This document shows, piece by piece, positions 34,450-45,658 of a DNA stretch of 64,000 bases. The notes under the pieces were generated by a model. It saw nothing but the letters and a program-made list of their open reading frames with translations. It was not told where the DNA came from and did no database searches. The position numbers were made by a program, and so were the translations under genes. The stretch lies in NCBI GenBank assembly GCA_007922225.1, contig ML680086.1, positions 4,704,259 to 4,768,258 on the forward strand. Reading direction: 5' to 3'. Position 1 is the first letter of the stretch. Every line of letters starts with the position of its first letter. This stretch comes from Emydura subglobosa. Its lineage: Eukaryota; Chordata; Testudines; Chelidae.

Positions 34450-36300
34450 GTTCCCCGGATCCACCCCTTTTATTTTCACACCGTCTATCCCATGTTCACA
34501 GTGCATGGTCCCGAATTACCTCAGATTAGTGGGTTTTTCACACTGTGAAACTGGGATATTTTCTCCAGTTTACCTCAAACCCACTCTCCTTCCCCTTCCC
34601 TGTCTCTCCCCAGGGACCCCTCTCATGAGCAACTCCTGCAAAAAAAGGTGCAGGCGCTTCTGGAAGTTGGAGCGGTGGAAGAGGTCCCTCAGGATCTCAG
34701 AAGGAAGAGAGTTTACTCCCAGTATTTCCTAATCCTGAAGACCAAAGGAGGGCTCTGCCCTGTCCTCGACCTCCGGAACCTCAACAAGTACATGAAGTTG
34801 AGATTTCGAATGGTTACTCTGGTCTCGATTATCCCTTCTAGGGATCTGGGTGTTTGGTACGCCGCCCTCAACTTGAAGAACGCATATTTCCATGTTGCCA
34901 TCTTACCAGGTCACAGGAAATTCCTTTGTTTTACTGTGGGTCAAATGCATTACCAATTCACTGTCCTACCCTTCGGACTCTCAGCAGCTCCCCGCGTTTG
35001 CAACCAAGTGCATGGCAGTGGTAGCGGCATTCTTGAGGAAAAGAGGTGTACAGGTGTTTCCCTACTTCGACGACTGGTTAGTAAAAGGATGAAAACAGCT
35101 CATCAGGACCACATTCGACAGATTGGGTCTTATTCTCAATGTTGAAAAGTCAACTTTGATTCGGACCAGAAGAATAGAGTTTATAGAGCGGTGCTGGATG
35201 CGGATCTTGCCAGAGCCTTCCTTTCACAATCTCACTTTTGTGCGCTGCAGGCCCTCAGAGAGAACCTGAGGCGGTACCCTCACACAACAGCCCGGAACAG
35301 CCTGAGGCTGTTCAGTCATATGGTGGCATATACATATGTGGTACAGCACGCAAGGCTGTACCTCAAACCTCTACAGAGCTGGTTAGCCACAGTGTACCAG
35401 CCGGCTTGCCACAGCATAGACAGTGTGGCCGTCCCCCTCCCCATCAGTGTTGGAATCCCTGACCTGGTGGTGCAACTCAACCAATGTACGCGCGGGAGTC
35501 CCCTTTTCAGCTCCGCAGCCATCAGTTTGCCTGGTGACGGACATTTCAGTGATGGGCTGGGAAGCCCACATGGGACAGCTAAGAAAACAAGGCCTTTGGT
35601 CCCAGTCAGAGCTCCTTCTTCACATCAACATGAAAGGGTTGAAGACAGTATGTCTTCTGAGATCATCTGGACGGCAAAGTGGTATTGGTCCTTACAGACA
35701 ACACGACAGCAATGTTTTGTATAAACAGACAGGGTGGAGCTCGCTCCTCTCCCCCGTGTCAAGAACCCCTCAGACGCTGGGACTTCTGCATTGCACGATA
35801 GATACACCTGGAGGTCTCATACCTGCCAGGAGTTCAGAACACGTTAGCAGACAACCTCAGCAGGTCTTTTCTCACGTACGAATGTCTATTCATTCAAAAG
35901 TCTTGAACACCATCTTCCAGAGGGGGAGAATTCCCCAGATAGACTTGTTTGCCTCAAGGTCCAACAGGAAGTGTCTCCAATTTTGCTCCTTTCAGAAGCA
36001 CAGTCCGGGATCAATAGCAGATGCCTTTCTCATCCCATGGACCAGCCAGCTGTTCTACGCTTTTCCTCCTATTCCACTCATTGTGAGGGTCTGCGAAAGA
36101 TCAAGCAAGACAGGGCATCAGTGTTCCTGATAGCCCCAACCTGGCCTCTGCAGCACTGGTACATCTTGCTATTCGACCTTTCTGTAAACAGTCTGGTCAC
36201 CCTTCCAATGTTACCAGATCTTATCACGCAGGATCACAGGTCGCTTCTCCACCCCAACCTCCAATACCTTCATCTTATGGCCTGGAGGCTTCATGGTTAA
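34450..36300 (+). pseudogene. DIRS copy B RT-RNase H polyprotein remnant
   Basis: RT landmarks: EEVPQDLRRKRVYSQYFLI, LCPVLDLRNLNKYM, AALNLKNAYFHVAI and LPFGLSAAPRV (34670-35010). The catalytic box reads YFDD, in a different frame (about 35061-35072), where the minus-strand copy has YLDD. The RNase H region includes a TDNTTAMFCINRQ-like segment near 35690-35730, again frame-shifted. The end reads IPQIDLFASRSNRKCL and ADAFLIPW, then YAFPPIPLI and FLIAPTWPLQHW (35930-36160). At least four frame changes. Confidence 0.75.
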
Positions 36301-36309
36301 ATCCCCTGG

Positions 36310-37275
36310 AACTCGAATGCTCAGAGCCAGTAAGGGACATGCTCTTAGGCAGTAGGAAGCCCTCCACAAGGGCTACATATCTGGCTAAATGGAGAAGATT
36401 CTCGGCATGGGTCGCCCACAGGAGCATTCAAGCCTAATCAGCCCCAATCCCCGTGATCCGGGACTATTTGTTGCACCTGAAACATCTGGGCCTATCACAG
36501 TCATCAGTAGGTTCACCTGGCAGCGATCTCAGCCTTCCATCCAGAGGTGGCAGGCTGCTCAAGTTTGCTAATGTAATGGTATTGCGGTTCCTGACGGACC
36601 TAAACAGACTGTATCCCCCTACTCACCAACCAATCCCTCCATGGGATCTCAACCTTGTTTTATCACATTTGACAGGACTCCCATTTGAACTTCTGGCATT
36701 GTGCTCCCTTTTATATGTGTCCTGGAAAGTAGTGTTTTTAGTAGCCATCACTTTGGCCAGAAGAGTCTCCAGGCTCAGGGCGCTTACGTCGGAGCCGCTG
36801 TATACCATGTTTTTTAAGGATAAAGTTCAATTCTGTCCCCACCCAGCATTTCTACTGAAGGTGGTATCCCAGTTTCACGTAAACCAAGATATCTTCCTCC
36901 CAGTCTTCTACCCTAGCCACATGCTAACAGTCAGGAGCATAGACTGCATTCCCTGGACATCAAAAGGACATTAGCCTTCTATATAGAGAGAACTAAACTA
37001 TTCAGAAAGTCCACCCAGCTCTTCATGGTGCTGGCAGACAGAAAGAAATGTTTTCCAGTTTCTTCTCAGAGAATTTCTTCATGGATCACTTTGTGCATCA
37101 GGATTTGCTGTGACTTGGCGAACGTGCCAGCTCCCAAGCTTACAGCTCATTCGACGAGAGCCCAGGCCTCATCAGCAGCCTATTTGGCCCAAGTTCTGAT
37201 TTAGGACATTTGCAGGGCAGCCACATAGTCCACCATCCACCTTCGCTGCTCATTACGTGATCATTTGACAAGACA
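36310..37275 (+). pseudogene. DIRS copy B tyrosine recombinase remnant
   Basis: Tyrosine recombinase that would integrate the circular DNA copy. The catalytic Arg lies in LARRVSRLRAL (36755-36785) and the His-x-x-Arg box in TAHSTRAQA (37145-37170). The nucleophilic Tyr is probably that of FAAHYVI (37243-37260). One frame runs 36453-36974; it then shifts, and stops occur near 37201 and 37227. Preserved catalytic positions in a broken frame indicate fairly recent inactivation compared with copy A. Confidence 0.8.
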
Positions 37276-37499
37276 GAGACAACGTTGCATTCGGCGGAGC
37301 TGTGCTTCTAGTCTAGGTCCTTGAGCTCCGACCCCTCCTCTTTGGTCTGGCTGGGGAATCACCTACTTAGAATTGACATAATTAAGCACTCCAAGAAGAA
37401 AAGACAGTTACTTGCCTGTAAATGGTGTTCTTTGAGGTATGTTGCTCATGTCCATTCTATGACCCAGCTGCCTACACCCCTCTGTCGGCGCCAACCAGC
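37276..37499 (+). repeat. DIRS copy B internal complementary region
   Basis: Contains gttacttgcctgtaaatgg and tgctcatgtccattct near 37409-37457, forward-oriented relatives of the terminal repeat whose inverted form ends the element near 37690. In DIRS replication models this region templates joining of the ends. Confidence 0.65.
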
Positions 37500-37710
37500 A
37501 AGAAGGAAGTAAGGAGGCGAAGGGTCAGCAGACCCCTATATAGAATGTCATAGTGGCGCGACTCCAGGGGGTACTAGAGCCAACCCTGTGGGTACTTCTG
37601 AGGGAAAACTTCCCAACGAACTGTGCATGTGACATGCGCACACCTACTTGGAATGGACATGAGCAACACATCTCGAAGAACACCAGTTACAGGCAAGTAA
37701 CCATCTTTTC
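37500..37710 (-). repeat. DIRS copy B right inverted terminal repeat
   Basis: Inverse of the left end and longer by about 30 bases: it ends cagttacaggcaagtaacc, which has no clear counterpart at the degraded left end but matches the internal complementary region. Confidence 0.8.
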
Positions 37711-37798
37711 TCCTATGAGAGTTGATGGCATCACAAATATTTGTATCATTGTAAAGAATACAGCAGGAGAAACACAGAACACTGTACTTAAGCTTCAA

Positions 37799-38290
37799 TC
37801 AGGGTGGATTGATTTAAATTAAATTGATTTAAGTTGCCAGTTTTAATCATGATTTAAATCAGCATGCAGGAAACTGTGGTTTAAATAATCAATTTTAATC
37901 TTGTTTTGCATTTGTACTTGTTTACCTAAAGAGAGGTCAATTCTCAATGGCTAGTAACCATTAAAACATTTTGATTTGTAGCTAAAAACAGCCTTTACAG
38001 TAAATTTGGTACATTTTTACTAAACAAGAGGATATGCTGTGTCTATACAAGTTTATTAAAGCAACTATGTAGCTTAATATATATTTAATCAGATTCTTAA
38101 TTTTTACATTTTTTTATGGTTAGAAAATGGTGAATGATTCATTTTTCATTTACCAGATAAATAATTTTTTTAGTCATGATTTGTTTCAAGCTGCATTTGG
38201 ATGGAAATTGCTGTTTTTGTGATTTTTTTTTTAAATTCATTTGATTTTTTTATTAGTGTTCTAAATCTTACCTCTAAAATGTTCTGGATA
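37799..38290. mobile_element. AT-rich interspersed repeat beginning CAGGGTGGATTGATTTAAAT, probably a DNA transposon relic
   Basis: tcagggtggattgatttaaa followed by repeated gatttaaatca-type units is a repeat start I recognise from reptile and bird sequence. The CAGGGTGG start is compatible with a hAT-like terminal repeat, but I see no matching right end before the next DIRS begins. No coding capacity. Confidence 0.45.
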
Positions 38291-38639
38291 TATCTTTTTT
38301 TTCTTCGAGTGCTTGATCATGACTATTCCAGGTCTCGTGCATGTGTGTGTGTGCGCATGTGCGCACCACATGCACTGGAGATTTTTCCCTCAGTGATATC
38401 TGTAGGACCAGCTCTGGCGCCCTCTGCAGTGGTGCACGTATGCGCTGGTATGAGGGCACTGCCAGCCCCTCCTCCGTCTCAGTTCCTTTGTACCACCAGT
38501 GACAATACTGGAATATACTTGCCTCGGCAAGCCTTCTGCCTGTGGTTTCATCTGTAGATTTAGTGTACATAGTTTAAGTTAATTAGAGTTAGTAGTTAGA
38601 TATAGTTGTAGTTAGTTCCATGGGAACATAGCCCCAGGG

Positions 38640-40482
38640 GCGGAGCATGTCGCAGTCCCCAGGCTTCAAACGATGTGCTTCGTATAAGAAGCCCATGCCC
38701 ATAAACGATCCTCACCAGAGCTGCGTATAGTGCTTGGGTGAAACCCACATTTGAGATAAGTGCAGAATCAGCAGAAATTTCAGACCCCCCACACTAAAAA
38801 GGTCCAGGACATCAGGTAAGAGCACTTGGGATGGAGTTTTCTCTCAGACCGGATTCGGAGCCTGGCTGCTCAGATTCCGCACCCCAGCACGTCAGCATCA
38901 ACTCAAAGCACTCCGCCAGCACCAAGTTCATCCCATCCCCAGTCACCATCCCCCGTGCCAAATAAGTGGCACAAGAAGCTTCATGCCAGAGCCTGGACCC
39001 TAAGAAGGACAAACGGAGTGGGGGATGAGCTGAGATTTGCACCAGCTGCTCATCTTCCCAGGAACTTGGGTTGGCTACAGCCTCACCCATTAGAGCTCCT
39101 AATCCTCCTCGGGACCCACCACTGACTCCTGGCAGCGGTAGGGGTACCTGGCATCTCATGGTGCCATCGAGGCCCTAGGCCTTTCAAGGACTTGCTCTCG
39201 CTCCTGTTGCAGCTCACTCCTCAGTAGGAGAGACCGCCACGCTGAGACCTCATGGCAGCTGGCCAAGAGTGAGCTTGCTTGCACAAATCTCTGACATCTT
39301 GACACTACTCTCCAACCCCCCCATTAGTCACTGACACAATGGCTTGGACCATGGCACTTCAGGAACCTGTGGGGATTCCCTTCTGCAGCAGGGTCACAGT
39401 TGCACCATCCATCTTGGAAATATCTGAGAGATGCTCAGCGACAGTGTCACGCCCGCCCCCAGACTTGGATGAGGAACCAGACTAAGCTGCCGGGCTTAGC
39501 GGTACCCTTGGAAGAGGCTACCCTGGCTACAGAAGAAGTCACCCACTCCACCCTTACCTGCCTTATCATCGTCATTGTCTGATGGGGCGGAAGCGGGTGT
39601 TTCTGCCACAGTCCTGCAGGATGACTTTAGAACACACCAGGAGCTACTCAAGAGGGTATCCGCGAATTTGGGCGTGGAGGCAGAGGAGCTGAAGGAGCCT
39701 ACTGATGCACTCTTTGATATTTTGGCAGCAGCAGCCCCTTCCAGAGTTGCCCTTCCCATCCATGAGGGAGTTGTCAAGGCTTTATGGCAAACCCCCTCCT
39801 CTCTGCCCCTCACCTCTAAAAGGACTGAGAAAAAATATTATGTGCCTGCCAAGAGTTCAAATATCTGTACTCTCACCCATACCCAGAGTTGCTGGTGATG
39901 TCAGCTGCCAACAAAAGAGACAGACAAGGGCAGTCAAGCTTAACACCCAAGAACAAAGACACGAAGAAGCTGGACCTTTTTGGCAGAAAGATTTATTTGA
40001 CTGCTAGCCTCCAGCTCCACATATTGAACCAGCAAGCCCTGCTGGAAAGATAAGATTATAATATATGGCATTTCATGGCCAAATTTGCTGACTCCTTGCC
40101 CTAGGAGTCTAAGCAGGAGTTTGTGGCTATTTTGGAGAAGGGTGAATCAGTGGCCTGAGCTTCCTTCCAGGCAGCCTCTGACATGGCCGACTCACAAACC
40201 AGAACAATGACGTCAACTGTCTCTATGCAGAGGGCCTCATGGCTATTGCCATCTGGCCTATCTGTGGAGGTCCAACAGTCCATCCAGGACCTCCCTTTCG
40301 ATGGTGTTGCACTGTTCTCTGACCAAACAGATGCCAGGCTGCACGGCCTAAAGGATTTCAGGGCCATACTCACCTTCTTAGGCCTATACACTCCATCTGC
40401 GTCCAGGAAACATTTCAGACCCAAGCAAATGCAGCAGTTCATGGACCAGGCCAGGAGTGAGCCCTACAAGAAAAAGAACTAG
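38640..40482 (+). pseudogene. DIRS copy C gag-like gene remnant
   Basis: Begins with a degraded cysteine-rich segment (RCASYKKP, then CLGETH, DKCRIS; 38660-38780). Further blocks are ALFDILAAAAPSRVALPIH and VVKALWQTPSSLPL (39700-39815), EKKYYVPAKSS (39829-39860) and QRASWLLPSGLSVEVQQSIQ (40230-40290). Several frame changes. Same block order as copy B. Confidence 0.7.
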
Positions 40483-40689
40483 GGGAGTAAGTGAACTCAA
40501 GATCAACCCCGTGCCGGCGTTTCCCCAGTCAGGCTCAAGCTGCTATCCACCAGGTGTCAGGCAGGCCTTTTGAGGATGTGTCTGGGGGCGGCCTAGCAGA
40601 CTTAACCCAGCAGCCAAACATCCCCTTCTCCTCAAACTGCCTTCCACCCTACCTTCCTGCATGGGCAGCTATAATATTGCATAAGTGAG

Positions 40690-42430
40690 TGTTAAGCACT
40701 ATTACAGTGGAGTACACCCTTCAGTTTATTCCAATCCCTCCTTCCCATCCCCATCCGTCTTCAGGGACCCGTCTTACGAGCAACATCTCGTTCAGGAGGT
40801 GCAAGCTGTCCTACGGGTAGGGACCATACAAGTTCCCCTACAACTAAGAGGGAAAGGGCCCATATTGGACCTATGTCACCTCAACAATATCTCAAGGAGC
40901 TGTGGGTCTGTATGGTCTCCTGGACCTCCATCATCCCCTCACTGGATCCTGGAGACTGGTACAGCTCCCTTGACTTAAAGGATGCATGCTTCCATATTTC
41001 CATTTTCCATGCACAGATGGTTCTTACATTTTGTGGTGGGAGATAACTACTACCAATTCACGGCCCTCCCATTTGGCCTATCAACAGCACCAAAAGTGTT
41101 CACAAAATATATGGCAGTAGTTATGGCCTACCTCAGATGAGGTGTACAAATTTACCCTTACCTCAATGACTGGCTCATCAAGGATCACTCAGCTCAGGTC
41201 CGGCATAGTATCACAGTAGTCTGTGCCATCTGCCAAGAACTGGGCCTGCTGATAAACCAACAGAAATCTACATTAGTACCTGTGCAAAGAATATAGTTTG
41301 TCAAGGCAGTCTTTGACTCTACCTGAGCCGAAGCATTTCTACCACAAGCCAGACTTTAAACCATGTTAGACCTGATCACCCAGGTCACAGTTCACCCCCT
41401 CAACACAACGAGAGTTTGCCTCAGACTGCTGGGTCACGTGGCAGCATGTATCTACATGGTACAATACGCAAGAATGTTCCTCAGACCCTTTCAAATGAAG
41501 CTAGTGTCTGTTTATTCCCTGGCAAGACAAAGCCTGGATGTGATCCTTACAATCCTGACTCAAGTACTTGCCTCATTGGATGGTGGACAAACCCTGCCCA
41601 CATAGCAAGAGGGGTTCCCTTTGCAGCCCCCTGCCCAATGTTCTCCTTGGTATCGGATGACTTGGACCTAGTGTGGGGAGCCCAGCTCAGATCCTTCAGG
41701 ACCCAAGGCCTCTGGGGTCTGCAGAGGAGCTGACATTACACGTAAATGTCAGAGAGCTCAGGGCAACCCATCTAGCCTACAAAGTGTTCCTTCCCCAGAT
41801 GTTGGGAAAGATAGTATGGGTGTTGACAGACAATACGGAATTAAGGTATTATGTCAACAAGCAAGGAGGAGCGAGATCCTCAGCCCTCTGCCAAGAGGTG
41901 CACTCTGTCTGTGGGACTTCTTCCTGGAACATATGATCCACCTCAAAGCCTCACACCTCACAGGGGTCAAAAACATGTTGGCAGATCACCTCAGCAGGTC
42001 CTTCTCTTCTCACCACAAGTGGTTCCTGTAGTCAAGGTTGTCTTCTAGAGGTGGGGAACTCCTCAGGTAGACCTATTCACAACCAAACGGAACAGGAAAC
42101 ATCACCATTTCTGTTCCCTGCAAAGACCCCACAGCAGCTGACTTCCCAACACATTTCTCCTGTAGTGGTCAGGAGGCCTGATGCATGCCTTTCCATTGAT
42201 CTCTCTCGTCCACAAAGTCCTCATAAAGATCAAGAGGGACAAAGCGTGAGTCATAATGATTGCTCCAGCATGGCCCTGTCAACACTGGTTTGGCGTGTTG
42301 CTGGACCTGGCAGTGGGAGCCTCTTAGACACTCCCGGACTATCCAGACTTGATTTCACAGGATCATGAAAGGTTGGCTGTTACATCCAAACCTTGCCTAC
42401 TTACATCTGATGGCGTGGATGCTTCATGGT
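40690..42430 (+). pseudogene. DIRS copy C RT-RNase H polyprotein remnant
   Basis: RT blocks include GPILDLCHLN (40858-40887), a DACFHIS-type palm segment near 40980-41000 and LPFGLSTAPKVFTKYM (41067-41115). The catalytic box YLDD of copy E reads YLND here (about 41158-41172), losing an aspartate. The RNase H/linker part contains TDNTELRYYVNKQGG (about 41827-41870), then sequence parallel to the FPPIPL and APAWP blocks of other copies (about 42200-42285). Multiple stops, for example in place of Arg near 41140. Confidence 0.7.
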
Positions 42431-42830
42431 TAAGCGTTGAGGAGCGGGCTTATTCCACTCAGTTTCAGAAAGTCCAGCTGGAAAGCAGAAAACCCCACTA
42501 CTAGAGCAACTTGCCTTGCAAAGTAGAAATGCTTCTCCTGCTGAGTGGCGGAATGAAACCACTCCCCGACCCAAGTATTGTTGCAGTCCATTCTGGAGTA
42601 CTTACTGCACTTGAAACATCAAGGTCTGGTATTACCAGCAATCAGGGTACACCTGGCAGCTATCTCAGCCTTTCACCCGCATATCCAGGATAGATCAATC
42701 TTCTCCCATGAGATGACAGCCAGATTCCTGAAAGGCTTGGAAAGGCTCTTTCTGCAGGTCAGAGACCCAGTTCCCCCATTGGACCTCAGCCTAGTTGTGT
42801 TCAGACTCACTGGGCCTCCCTTTGAGCCGC
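42430..42830 (+). pseudogene. DIRS copy C tyrosine recombinase, N-terminal part only
   Basis: The frame 42578-42830 reads ILEYLLHLKHQGLVLP, HLAAISAFHPHI and RLTGPPFEP, paralleling copy E's ILEYLLHLKLQGLALA and KLTGLPFKP. The catalytic part is missing because the element stops at the tail-to-tail junction near 42824-42836. Confidence 0.8.
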
Positions 42831-43730
42831 CAATGAGGCCTGGGCTCTGGTTGAGTGCGCTGTCACAGCTCCTGGAAGCAGCACCTTTGCCTGCTCGTAG
42901 CAGGTTTTGATACAGGTGGTGATCCAGGTGGAGATGTGCTGGGTGGAGATAAGTGAGCCCTTCATCCAGTCCACCACTGCCACGAAAAGCTGCGTTGACT
43001 TCCGGAATGGCCTGGTCCGCTCGATGTAGTAGGCCAAGGCTCGTCTGACATCCAGCGAGTGCCATCTCCGCTCCTCCTCCGAACCGTGTGGTTTGGGAAA
43101 GAACACGGGGAGGAAGATATTCTGGTTATAGTGGAACTGAGACACCACTTTAGGTAGGAAGGCTGGGTGGGGCCTCAGTTGGACCTTATCTCTATAAAAA
43201 ACGGTGTAGAGAGGCTCCGAGGCTAACGCTCTGAGTTTGGAGACCCTCCTAGCCGATGTAATGGCCACCTGGAAAGCTACCTTCCAAGAGAGGATGAGCA
43301 GAGGGCATGTAGCCATGGGCTTGAAGGGGAGTCCTGTCAACTTGGCGAGGACCAGGTTTAGATCCCAGGGAGGCACCGGGTCACGGACCTGGGGATACAG
43401 CCTCTCCACCCCCTTGAGGAGCCTGACTGACATGGGGTGGGAGAACAGGGAATGCCCTTCCATCGGCTGGTGAAAAGCCGAGATAGCTGCTAGGTGCACC
43501 TTCAGGGAAGCCAGTGCTAAACCCTGGAGCTTCAGGTGGAGCAGGTACTCCAAAATCGCCTCTATGGGCGAACCGGACGGTGGGACACCCCGGGACTCCA
43601 CCCAACAGGTAAAACGCTTCCACTTGGCCTGGTACACAACCTGAGTGGAAGGTTTTCTGCTGCCCAGCAGAATGTGTTGGATCTGCACCAAGCAGGCTCT
43701 CTCTCCCTCCGTCAGCCACAGAGTCTCCAT
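42824..43730 (-). pseudogene. DIRS copy E tyrosine recombinase, C-terminally truncated
   Basis: About 307 open codons, though the last few derive from the partner sequence past the junction. Segments in order are QIQHILLGSRKPSTQVVYQA, ILEYLLHLKLQGLALA, LKGVERLYPQVRDPVPPWDL, ITSARRVSKLRALASEPLYT (catalytic Arg) and VTAHSTRAQAS (His-x-x-Arg box, about 42840-42870). The frame then runs into copy C sequence, so the nucleophilic Tyr region is absent. Otherwise no stop. Function is lost because of the missing catalytic tyrosine. Confidence 0.85.
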
Positions 43731-44113
43731 GCCGTCAGGTGGAGGGAATCCAGGTCCAGGTGCAGCAGGTGACTCTGGTCCTGTGAGAGCAGGTTGTAGC
43801 GCCTCGGGAGCGGGATCGGCGTATCAATTGACAGGTCGAGCAGCATGCTGTACCAGTGCTGCCGCGGCCAAGCTGGCACAATCAGTATCATATCTGCTCT
43901 GTCCCTCTTGATTTTCAAGAGGACCTTGGACAGGAGTGGAATGGGGGGAAATGCATACAGCAGGGTCCCCGTCCAGTCTAGAAGGAGCGTGTCGGAGAGG
44001 GAGCCCAGCTCACGACCTCGAAGCAAGCAGAACCTTGGACACTTCCTGTTCCAGGATGACGCGAACAGGTCCAGTTGGGGAACCCCCCACTTCTGGAAGA
44101 TTGAAGTCACCAC
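43712..44113 (-). pseudogene. DIRS copy E module between RNase H and recombinase
   Basis: A 133-codon open frame containing TSIFQKWGVPQLDLFASSWN, then LLYAFPPIPLLSKVLLKIKR, MILIVPAWPRQHWYSMLLDL and LHLTAWRLCG. The same blocks occur in copies A, B and C at this place. It may be the tail of the RT-RNase H polyprotein or correspond to the methyltransferase-like region described for DIRS1; I cannot decide from sequence alone. Confidence 0.7.
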
Positions 44114-45658
44114 CTCCGGGTGCAGTGACTAGTCGTGGCGGGGTAAGAACGACCTGCTGAGGCAGTCCGCCTCGTCGTTCCTGACCCCCGGGAGGTGAGA
44201 GTAAGACGTGAAAATCGTGCCTCACAGCAAAGTCCCAAAGACAAGTGGCCTCCTGGCAAAGAGCCGAGGAGCGCGCTCCTCCGTCTGTTTATATAAAACA
44301 TGGCCGCCGTGCTGTCTGTGAGGACCTGAATCGTCCTGCTCCTCAGGAATTTGATGAAAATTTTGCAGGCCAAGCAGACTGCCCTGAACTCTCTGATATT
44401 TATATGGAGAGCCCTCTCGTCTGGTGACCATAGTCCCTGGGTGCTCAGGTCCTTGCTGATGTGGACCCCCCCCACCCTCATCTGAGGCGTCCATTATCAG
44501 AGTCACTGAGGGAGCCAAGTCTCTGAAGGGAATGCCCCTCAGAACCTCCCCGGAGTCCTTCCACCAGTCCAGGGAGAACAGTACCTGAGCGGGAACCATG
44601 ACCATCTTGTTCAGCCAGTGTCTGGCTGGTGCATAGACTGAGGCCAGCCACCCTCGGAGAGGCCTGAGCTTGAGGCAAGCCAGCCTCACCACATAAGTAC
44701 ATGCCGCCATATATCCCAACAGCTGAAGGCAGTGCCTGGCTGTCATCGTGGGGGACCTGTGCAGATCGCTGATTATGGCGGTCATGGTCTCGAACCGAGT
44801 CTGAGGGAGGAAGGCTCTGGCCTGGGTGGCATCCAAGGTGGCCCCTATGAACTCTATGCGCTGCACTGGGGTGAGAGTAGACTTCTGCTCATTGATGAGC
44901 AGCCCCAGTCTGGTGCATGTGGCGCAGGTAAGAGCCAGGCTGTTCCGCACATGGGCCCTGGACTTGCCCCGGATCAGCCAGTCGTCCAGGTAAGGAAATA
45001 CTTGGACCCTTCTGCGGCGCAGGTGGGCTGCTACCACTGCCATGCATTTTGTAAATACTCTTGGCGCGGACGAAAGACCAAAGGGTAGGGCTGAAAACTG
45101 GTACTGGTATCCAGCTACCATAAACCTTAAGTACTTTCTGTGACCTGGAAGGATAGTGATATGAAAGTACGCATCCGTCAGGTCGAGGGTGGCATACCAG
45201 TCCCCTGGATCTAGGGCAGGAATGATGGAGGCTAGGGAGACCATATGAAACCTGGTGCGCCTGACAAACTTGTTCAGGCGGTGGAGGTCCAGAATTGGCC
45301 TCAGGCCCCCCTTGGCCTTGGGGATTAGGAAGTACCGTGAGTAGAATCCCTTTCCCCGTTCCTGTGGAGGAACCTCCTCTATTGCACTGAGCGTGAGGAG
45401 GGAGTTGACCTCTTGTATGAGGAGTTGGTTTTGAGAGAGGTCCCTGAAGAGGGACTGGGTAGGGGGAGATTTGGGGGGAAGGCTGTAAGTTGTAAGGCAT
45501 AGCCCTTGAGGACTATGCCAAGGACCCATTGGTCTGGTAATGGCTTCCCATTTGGCGTAGTAAGGCCGAAGCCTGTGGGTAAATAACTTGGAGCGATCCA
45601 GTTGGAAAGGAGGAGTGCCACCCTCGTGCACCCCGTCAAAACCTTTTGTTGGGTGCAT
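44107..45658 (-). pseudogene. DIRS copy E RT-RNase H polyprotein
   Basis: The 478-codon frame 45658-44222 reads GKGFYSRYFLIPKAKGG, LRPILDLHRLNKFV, ATLDLTDAYFHITILPGHRK, LPFGLSSAPRVFTKCMAVVA and VFPYLDDWLIRG with an intact YLDD box (about 44978-44995). RNase H begins at LIMDASDEG. The proper frame is then lost at a run of eight C (44466-44473) and continues in frame 44481-44107 with REFRAVCLACKIF and VLTDSTAAMFYINRR. RT itself is fully open; the single frame break before the RNase H core sits in a homopolymer. Confidence 0.88.

Larger units (their letters stand above)
31878..37710 (+). mobile_element. DIRS-type retrotransposon copy B, full length but decayed
   Basis: The only copy here with both ends. 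Order: left inverted terminal repeat (31878-32050), gag (about 32200-34190), RT-RNase H (34450-36300), tyrosine recombinase (36310-37275), internal complementary region (about 37400-37470) and right inverted terminal repeat (37500-37710). Left-end gctcatgtccattccaag and right-end cttggaatggacatgagc are exact complements. This layout (inverted rather than direct terminal repeats, an internal segment complementary to the ends, a recombinase in place of an integrase) defines DIRS elements. All genes carry stops or frameshifts. Confidence 0.88.
38296..42836 (+). mobile_element. DIRS-type retrotransposon copy C, 3' truncated
   Basis: Plus strand: left terminal region (38296-38530, with gagtgcttgatcatgactat related to the left end of copy B), gag (38640-40482), RT (40690-41300), RNase H and linker (41600-42430) and the first half of a tyrosine recombinase (42430-42830). 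It ends inside the recombinase at about 42824-42836, where sequence of a minus-strand DIRS begins. No right terminal repeat. Numerous stops, older than copy E. Confidence 0.82.
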
